Assembly: GCA_002794775.1 (NCBI GenBank)
Contig: NBAY01000014.1
Span: 496,001 to 560,000, forward strand
Source: Porodaedalea pini
Taxonomy: Eukaryota > Basidiomycota > Agaricomycetes > Hymenochaetales > Hymenochaetaceae
DNA: 64,000 bases
Reading direction: 5' to 3'
Part shown: one piece after another, positions 56,767 through 64,000 of the stretch
Position numbering within the stretch: the stretch's first letter is position 1
How the letters are laid out: every line of letters begins with the position of its first letter
The notes under the pieces: model-generated
What the model was told of the DNA's origin: nothing
Database searches by the model: none
What the model saw: only the letters and a program-made list of their open reading frames with translations
Made by a program: the position numbers and the translations under genes

Positions 56767-57842
56767 GTTACTGCCCTTTTCAGAAGTATTGTCACATGTG
56801 ATTTTTGTGCTACAAGAGCCTCAAAACACAAACATTTTCATATCTCAACCAAAAGTTGACCTTTTTGCATCATCTAAGTTGCTAAATTCATTGTTTTATC
56901 TCATCTTTCATATTTCAACAAGAGTGATAAGAAATAGTCAAAATTAGAGTCCAAAACAGAGAAAATGCTGTTTTTGAACCCATTTCCCTTGTTCATTTTT
57001 CCCTGCACTCAGATTTCACTGTACAGTGCTCTAGACCAGCCCAGAATTCCAGTATTAGTCTTTTATGAATTTACAGACTGATTTTGAGATGTATTGTGAG
57101 GTAGATGTGCTGAATTGGTGCATGCCTAAAACACACAAATCCCCTTTGTTTCTGAAAGCCCCCCAGCCCCCAGAAAAAAATTCTTCTCAACTAAGTTCAT
57201 GCATGTAAATTCATTCAAAGTGTATTGGAACAGATTTGAGCAGCATCCATGGATACAGGCTTGCTTCATGAATCAGGGATATGTTCACAAGAATAGTTCA
57301 TACAGTCAGAATCTGGTACTCAATTCAGCTCACTGGTTGATGCTAGAGCCCTGGATGCTGCTCAAATCTGTTCCAATACACTTTGAATGAATTTACATGC
57401 ATGAACTTAGTTGAGAAGAATTTTTCCTGGGGGCTGGGGGGCTTGCAGAAACAGAGGGAATTTGTGTGTTTTAGGCATGCACCAATTCAGCACATCTACC
57501 TCACAATACATCTCAAAATCAGTCTGTAAATTCATAAAAGACTAATACTGGAATTCTGGGCTGGTCTAGAGCACTGTACAGTGAAATCTGAGTGCAGGGA
57601 AAAGTGAACAAGGGAAATGGGTTCAAAAACAGCATTTTCTCTGTTTTGGACTCCAATTTTGACTATTTCTTATCACTCTTGTTGAAATATGAAAGATGAG
57701 ATAAAACAATGAATTTAGCAACTTAGATGATGCAAAAAGGTCAACTTTTGGTTGAGATATGAAAATGTTTGTGTTTTGAGGCTCTTGTAGCACAAAAATC
57801 AGTGAAATCACATGTGACAATACTTCTGAAAAGGGCAGTAAC
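56767..57842. repeat. Long near-perfect hairpin element
   Basis: The left arm 56767-57249 (483 bp) is repeated inverted at 57352-57842 (491 bp) around a 102-bp loop. Outer ends read GTTACTGCCCTTTTCAGAAG and its complement. The arms differ by one small indel of about 9 bp near 57805 and a few bases. There is no coding capacity and no clear target duplication. The high arm identity inside CpG-poor old sequence suggests a recent arrival or arm-to-arm conversion. Confidence 0.88.
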
Positions 57843-58909
57843 TGAAACCCAAAGCACTCATGTTGACCAGAAAAGTGTTCAGTTCACCAGAAACAGTCAG
57901 TGACACAGATTTGGGAAGCAGAACCCCAAGAATTTGCTGATATCACATAAGTGCATTAGGGCAGAAGGAAGAGTGTCAAGCTCGATTCTGGTCAACTCCA
58001 TGTCATCTTGTCTCAGTTAAACTTTAGTGGCCTCATTCCCATGCTCTAATCCAGGGCCGGTCTGTTGAGTGTTGAATTCTGCTTGCTCTGTATTCGAAAC
58101 AACTCTCGCAGCTCTAGTTTTCTGGTAGAGACACCATACATATAAGATATAGAGTGAGTAATAAATGAATGAGTAACATTGCACATTTTGCAAAGAGGCT
58201 GAATGCAGCTGACTTCAGACTTTTTATTTTTCTGTACTTGTGTTCTCCACAGCTGCCAGTGATGATGGTACAACAGTCATAGCAACTACCTACCAAACAG
58301 AAGACAAGACAGCCTGAAGTGTTCAAACTAGATACTGGTGAGCATCTTTGACTGCCTCCCAGTATGGGCTCTCTGCATGTCTTCTCATCTACAGTAATTA
58401 AGAGCATCAAGGTGTCATACTGTACCTTTTCATCACATCAAGGCTAGAGTCCCCAGCACATAAGAGAGCCTAACTTGAATATATCCATGAAATTTATGGA
58501 AGTCAGCTTTGCAGAGTTGCCCAGACATACACATCTTCCAAGCTTTGAGTATGTGTCTTATTAATTGCTGCACTTACTTTTGTTGTTTACTATCGAAACA
58601 CAGAATCTCAACTGCGTATGTCTACATGTTCATACAGGCCTGGAGCAGGATTCTTTGATCAGTCTTCTTTCTTGAGCTGGAAATGATGTGCTTAGAAGTC
58701 ACAGCATGATCAGTCCACTAAAAGATATCAACAAATATATAGCATTGTGCTGAGAATGTTAGTATCAGGCAATGGTCTGATCAATATCAAGCTGCCTCAA
58801 GTTCTTCCCATCACTCTCAGCCTCTTGAGCTCTTCCATCACCTGCTCTCCTTATTCTCACTATGTACAGACAGTCTGAAACAGCTTTTCTCATTGTCACC
58901 CAATGCTTC
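57843..58909. other. CpG-poor stretch without a recognised gene
   Basis: Short ORFs only. The last ~150 bp may hold the beginning of the kinase gene (a run resembling KQLFSLSPNASLL with stops near 58870-58930). Confidence 0.3.
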
Positions 58910-60780
58910 ACTTCTTTGATCACACCTCAGCTTAGACTAGAAGAAACTTGCAATCCGTGCTCATTAACCTGCTCAAACATGTTTCTCGTGGAATACTCAA
59001 TGAACTCAAGCACCTTGATCTCTCAGGGTGCATGCACCAAAAAGACACCAAAGTCATCAATTTAGGAGCCTATGGAGACATCTGCAAAGGTGTCTTCATA
59101 ACCAAGGGTGGTGTCAGGCTCACGGTTACTATCAAGCAGTTGTGTCTCTGTTTGAAAGATGATATAAAGCTTGTGTGTACATCCGTATCTTTCCAGTAGA
59201 TAATTCACTGATGAAATAAGGAAAGCTCTTTGAGCAAGAAATTTATGTCTGGTTGAAATTACAACATCCAAATGTGCACACTTCGTTAGGTTTTGCCTTT
59301 GACAATGCAACTGGTTTTCCACTCCTCATCTCTGAATGGATAGAAAATGGATTGGCATGGACACATGTCAAATCAAACCCAGACTGTGATGTCCTTCGTT
59401 TAGTGTGTACTATACTGTTCCATAAAAAATGTAGTAACGTATCACTTAGATTCTGGGTATTGCTAATGGCCTCAACTATCTTCACAAAGAGGGAGTGATT
59501 CATCAGGATATCAAATTAGTATGCTGCTATAGGCTCTTCTGTATAAATTCACATTGATAACAGTTAACGCAGGATAACGTTCTTGTTACACCTTCAAAAG
59601 ATGTGGTTATCTGCAACTTTGGTTGCTCCCATATGGTAGATGCTAGCCATATGCTGGGAAATCTGACAACAGGTATAAAAGGAACACCACATTACTTGGC
59701 TTACAAACTCCTTGCACTCTCTGAGCAGTACCTGAAACATAGTGAAAAAATAGACGTGTGGGCATTTGGCATGACCTTTTATGTGAGTCAGCAGCTTACT
59801 GTGAGAACCTTAAGCCATTTGTCAGACATTGATGAGCTATTTATATATATTTCTTAAGGAATTGCTCACACAACATCATCCCTACAAGAACCTATTGTCC
59901 ATACAGGTGCCAATGGCTATAATAAAAAAGGAACTCCCCTCTTCTTTATTTGTCTATGAACATCCTATCCTAATGGATGACTCTATTAATGAAGCTCTGT
60001 GGGACCTGTGTCAGATATGTTGGAGTCACGACCCAGATGAACGTGTAAATATAGATTCTGTTTTGGCAGAATTGAAATGGCAGACTTGCATACAACACCT
60101 GTTGTGGTCCAGCAAGATCATAGAATATATAACCAGCTCAGAGAGTACAAGCCAGGTGTGGTCAAGCCCTAGTGCCATCAAGACTTATTCTCCTTTGAAG
60201 GTCAGAATACCGATCATCCATGTGCATCTTTGGATCAGCTCATTCCTGTCCTTAAAGGAGAATAGGAAGAGGCATAGGTCTTTCTCTTCAACCTTTGTCA
60301 TGCATCCAGAAGACATTGAGATATGTAGTCCATCTGAACAAGGAGTAGAGCTCGGTGGCTTGCTCATGGACATGAGATACCAATCGAAGAAGAGCCTCAC
60401 TCCCGATGTTGTAGGCGTGACTTAAGAGCTTGGATTTTCTGGTGTCATTGACACAAGTTTGACAAAGAGTAATGCTAGTGAATGTGATGAGAGTGAAGGC
60501 ATTGGAATTGCAATGTCCATGCCAGAGTACCTTACTACTATGACATCCGAGAACAATGGTTTCATATACACAGTGAAGGTGCTCTATACATGTCAGTGGA
60601 TGTAACAGCATTCTCAACACAAAATTGATGTTTTCAATAGATGAAGCTCCCCTTGGTAATTTGAATGTGGTCTCATTCATGAAGGGGGAGTTGCTCAATG
60701 TCATTGATGTAGAGGATAAGTGGTTCCATGTAAGGAAGGAAGATGGCACACTTGGACATGAGTTTTGGTTCTTTTTATTT
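58910..60780 (+). pseudogene. Protein kinase with C-terminal SH3 domain, decayed
   Basis: Segments in order: LLKHVSRGILNELKHLDLSG; glycine loop LGAYGDICKGVF (about 59063); VTIKQL with the ATP-site Lys; QEIYVWLKLQHPNV (about 59238); LGIANGLNYLHKEGVIHQDI split by introns; DNVLVTPSKDVVICNFGCSH (about 59575); EKIDVWAFGMTFY; an intron ending TTAAG; ELLTQHHPYKNL to RVNIDSVLAEL (about 60070). After a linker, an SH3 domain reads LYTYEAPLGNLNVVSFMKGE and KWFHVRKEDGTLG, with an intron at about 60592-60640. HRD is HQD and DFG is NFG, so the catalytic and metal Asp region is altered. The frame breaks near 59190-59220 and a TAA lies at about 60423. It resembles basidiomycete TKL-type kinases. Confidence 0.7.
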
Positions 60781-61264
60781 TGTGTTTGAGATTTTCTGAG
60801 CAGTTGAGCAGGTGCTCCCTCAAGGTATCTCCTACTACATCAGGAAAAACCTCCCCAGTGGAAAATAGCAGAATTGCTGGAATCAGCTGGAATTTCTAAG
60901 TGATCCCAGCTGATTCCATACTGGCAGATTCTATAAGGGTATTCCATATTCTGTGGTATTCCATCATATTCCATCATTTTTCACCTATATTCTAGACTTT
61001 CTCTAGTATTCTATGTCATTTATTCATGCATTCCAGTAGTTTTTTGTCATTTATTTGTGCATTCCGATTTTTTTTCATTGTTTATTTGTGTATTCCAAAT
61101 TTTCTTCAATATAAATTATGCTATTCCATACTCATTCTATAGTTACTCAACCTACTTAAAAAACAGGTCATGGAGTACACCAGGAAGATCACCATGAATA
61201 ATAGCCACAATGCTAATCATAGATACGGCAGTCTCCAGTTCTGTGAATGCTATTGGCTTCAGAC
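60781..61264. other. AT-rich stretch without a recognised gene
   Basis: Contains repeated TATTCCA/ATTCCAT-type words between 60890 and 61140, a low-complexity or decayed tandem tract. Confidence 0.4.
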
Positions 61265-61666
61265 TCAATAGGTGGGTACTGCACCTGATTGAAGGGAATG
61301 GCATGCAACTTTGTGCCTGCAGATGGATGCATATGTCTTGTGGTTCTGAGCTATGTAGAATAGAATAATGGTCAGCTCACTTGCTTTAGCAAAATGGAGG
61401 AAGGAGAGGAAACACACACTTGCATCCATGGTGCTCCTTGATGTTGTCTTCACACACTTTCTCTTCACACCATGGAAGGACTGCAACTTGAGTGTCAGCA
61501 TGACATCATCCCATTTGGTTACAACATGCAGGTGAGACATGTACAGAGTGTACAAAGCCTTCACATGCTTGAACATCTCCTGTTGGATTGTCTCAGGAAG
61601 TCCAGGTATAGCAGTCTCCAGTTCTGTGAGTGCTATTGGTGCCTTCAGGCCTGTATCACACTGCAC
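61265..61666 (-). other. Hypothetical ORF, 133 codons
   Basis: Minus-strand ORF with ALTELETAIPGLPETIQQEM and a hydrophobic C-terminal third. I do not recognise it. A ~45-bp direct repeat (GCAGTCTCCAGTTCTGTGA and neighbours) occurs at about 61227 and 61608, the second copy overlapping the ORF start. It may be a real exon, since it has a protein-like composition, but splice partners are unclear. Confidence 0.35.
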
Positions 61667-63603
61667 AGAAAGTGTTTGCTTCTTCTAGATGTTGACGGAC
61701 CGAGTTCAAGGTGAAGTGGAACACCCTGCACAAAAAGTCATTTGTAAGACCACAGGAAAACTAAGAAATAAGGAATAACTGAATTTTTGCACCTTCTGAT
61801 CCCAGTCATTGAACTTGTAGCCAGGAGTGTAGCTGTCCTGTACATCTGCCTTCATGCTGTAGGGGTGCAGACTCTTCTAATCCAAAGGGTGATTCAGGCT
61901 ATGGCTTATGATCAACCCAAGGGGGACTGTGGTGACTTGGTATTCCAAGAGGGACAACCTAAGTAGGGCGAGGTTCAAGATATGAAGACTCGGCAATACA
62001 GATATGTGCAGGATTCTGATTGGACCAAGACTTGATAGGGTAGAGTCAGCACTTTAGGGCAGTGGCCAAGGACTTTCAGAGGGTGACTGGTGGAGAGTCA
62101 AGAGTTAAAAACAGAGTTGGCGGTTATTGTTTCAGAGTAAGAGTCAGTCAAATAGTGCATAGAACTGCATGTAGTAGATTGCTGCTGTATAGAGATATAG
62201 GGGTACTGTCTATCTCTCTGTCCTTCCTTCTTTCTACAAGCTACCACAATTTTATACTAAACTGAAGCAGAGAAGGCAGTGCAAGACTCAGCCAAGTCTG
62301 TGTGAACATATGTGAAGGTGAGTCAATGATCAGCCTGTGCACATCATGCAGCCGATTGTCACAGAGTGATGTTGTAGTGCCAAACCTTCTCTCTCATCTC
62401 CCACCATTGCACAATCATATCCCACATCCTTGTCCTACTTGCCTAATTCCTTCTACCTGTGCCCACAAGAGTCCATCATCCATATGCTGATCATGTTCGT
62501 GTAACATCCATCCATCCAACCATGTCTATACCAAGAGTTATAATAAAGAGTCAGCTGCCAATTATGAATGAATAAATGGTAATATTCAGTAGCCGGTAAA
62601 GGGTGTTAAAGGAGTAGCATAAGTGAAGGGAGAAAGACTTGGCCAGCGTGTAGGTGATGATTAATCGCTACATCTCCCAGGGGGCCAGAAAAATGTTTGT
62701 AGTGTATATGAGAAGTGGTTGAATTGGAAATTAAAGAAAGTGTGATGGGTGATGTTCAGTGCATTCTGTGGTATTTAATAGTGCGAAGAGGAAGAAGAAG
62801 AGGTTGAAGGTTCACTGAGATTGTGCCCTGGAGTTTCATGATCTGTGCTATCTATTGTGCAACCATTTTGTGTAGGTTCTCGAGTTGGACTGATGGGGCC
62901 AGATGGTGTACACTTGTCTGTAGGTCTGGGTGCCATGGGATAATCGTGATTCAGATCAGGTTGTGCATCACTGCCGAACATAGATGCTGATTGACCAGGA
63001 GTTCCAACCCTTGGTTCACGACATATTTGGTGTGGTTATTGATCAGGGTCGGTCAGGGTCGGTACTGGATGTGGATTACCATGTACAGGTGAAGGAAGAA
63101 CTTGTGCACCTTCATGCCAGGCTCAATGATCGATCACCAGAAGCACTGGTGAGATCTGGAGTGGTGTAGGATGTCCTCGAGAGTGGCCTGATGTGAGTGA
63201 TGGCATGTGATGGCAAGAGTGAATGATATTGACTAATTGTGAACCCCATGTATGTCGTCTGGGCACAGGATTCGGTTGTCATAGAAAGACTTGGTGCTGG
63301 TTTGGTCTGAGCGCATGGTCGGTAAAGGGTAGGTATTGAAAAAAAAAGGTGGATTATTTGAAGAGGGGGATATTGTAGAGCGAATGCTTCTGAATGAATG
63401 AAAAGGAGGGGGTATTTTATAGAGACTCGGGGTTATTAGTTAGTATGATGTTCGGTGTAAAAAAGAAATTGGCAGGGAGAAGGTGAAAATATAGAGGGTT
63501 GATATTTGTTGTCATATGAAAACGGGGTTCTTTGTTATTAAGAGAAATGGAGGGGTACTCTATTTTGCCTAATGTAACATGAGGCAATTGAATCAGAGGG
63601 GTT
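61667..63603. other. CpG-poor stretch, weak ORFs only
   Basis: A minus ORF at 62775-62981 is Pro/Ser-rich and ends in a Ser run (STSSSSSSHY), perhaps a tail exon. An inexact tandem GGTCGGTCAGGGTCGGT is at about 63048. No recognised gene. Confidence 0.3.
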
Positions 63604-64000
63604 TCAAGAGAAATGCACTGGGTGTTCAGCTTTAGCCTGCCCATCTGTCATCACTGATCCTTCCTGCGTGATCCTTCCGTACTCATCTGCAAATGTTGCA
63701 TTGAAGTCATTCCAGGATGCAATTGAGTTCATGTGTTTACCCAGGTTGATCGGTGCAATGTGCAGCTCATTTAGTTGACTGACTAGCTGTGAGAGCAGGT
63801 CATGGGCTTTGATGGCTTGTTCCTGAGCAGCTTCGGCAAGGTGGGCCATCATGATCACTGTTTCCTGTAAGGCCAACTGTTGTTCTTTGTGTGATGTACA
63901 TTCTTGCTCAGCATCTTTGAGCATCACTGCAAAGTTGGCCTGCTCAGCTTCTGCAGAAACCAGTGATTCCCGGGCTTCATATAGTTGGCTTCGGTATGCT
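63604..64000 (-). CDS. Coiled-coil-like hypothetical protein, C-terminal part (runs off right edge)
   Basis: The minus frame is open from the window edge (64000) to the stop at 63604, about 131 codons. It is rich in Glu, Gln, Ala and Leu (EAEQANFAVMLKDAEQEC, AQEQAIKAHDLLSQLVSQLN), which suggests one long helix or coiled coil with a short polar tail. The true start lies right of the window. Family unknown. It is the only sizeable uninterrupted frame in the CpG-poor right end. Confidence 0.5.
   Translation of the reverse strand, partial: AYRSQLYEARESLVSAEAEQANFAVMLKDAEQECTSHKEQQLALQETVIMMAHLAEAAQEQAIKAHDLLSQLVSQLNELHIAPINLGKHMNSIASWNDFNATFADEYGRITQEGSVMTDGQAKAEHPVHFS

Noticed and set aside
1..64000. 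CRISPR arrays, rRNA or tRNA genes, bacterial operons
   Set aside because: No regularly spaced repeats, no cloverleaf-like sequence recognised, and gene structure is eukaryotic throughout.

Overview
The window is fungal, most likely an Agaricomycete (mushroom-forming basidiomycete). Short GT-AG introns of about 50-60 bp, three mushroom-type sesquiterpene synthases, a secreted GH78 rhamnosidase, a DUF4112 remnant, a kinase-SH3 remnant and chromodomain Ty3/Gypsy elements all point that way. Everything here was read by eye from sequence; no alignment or database search was run.

Layout. 1-1280 (-): 5' part of a DDE-transposase-like gene running off the left edge. 2820-9792: full LTR retrotransposon, element 1. 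10657-12056: long hairpin repeat with a hAT-type MITE in its right arm. 12405-17023 (-): sesquiterpene synthases 1 and 2. 17960-26183: DNA element with ~0.6-kb terminal inverted repeats, carrying a small gene split by LTR element 2 (18898-25204). 26640-28240 and 32900-34500: diverged segmental duplication flanking sesquiterpene synthase 3 (29921-31228, -). 34751-37248 (+): nine-exon GH78 gene. 37803-38541 and 55857-56182: front and back pieces of P450 sequence, separated by a 17.3-kb nest of repeats. 56182-64000: CpG-poor, decayed sequence with another long hairpin, a kinase-SH3 gene and weakly supported ORFs.

The nest (38554-55856) is the most striking structure. An inverted-repeat-bounded segment contains a ~1-kb LTR-like element (40688-55282). 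That is split by LTR element 3 (41657-55256, TSD CTGTA), which is split by LTR element 4 (44325-51565, TSD ATATC), which is split by a second copy of the same ~1-kb element (47474-48471, 4-bp flank ACGG). LTR divergence by eye agrees with the order: element 3 has 17 differences in 425 bp, element 4 has 6.

How the elements work. All four LTR elements carry gag, then pol in the -1 frame (protease, RT, RNase H, integrase, chromodomain). Each has a phase-correct slippery heptamer before the gag stop (GGATTTT in element 1, GGGTTTT in elements 2-4). Each also has an 11-12 nt sequence just after the 5' LTR that can pair with the predicted 5' end of its own transcript, the Tf1/sushi type of self-priming. 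The elements are decaying by CpG transitions: 36 of 39 LTR-LTR differences counted by eye are at CpG, and most stops in pol are CGA to TGA.

Host biology. The terpene synthases look intact and share one exon layout, so they are a recent family expansion. The P450 pieces nearby may be remains of a tailoring gene of the same terpene locus, which is inference.
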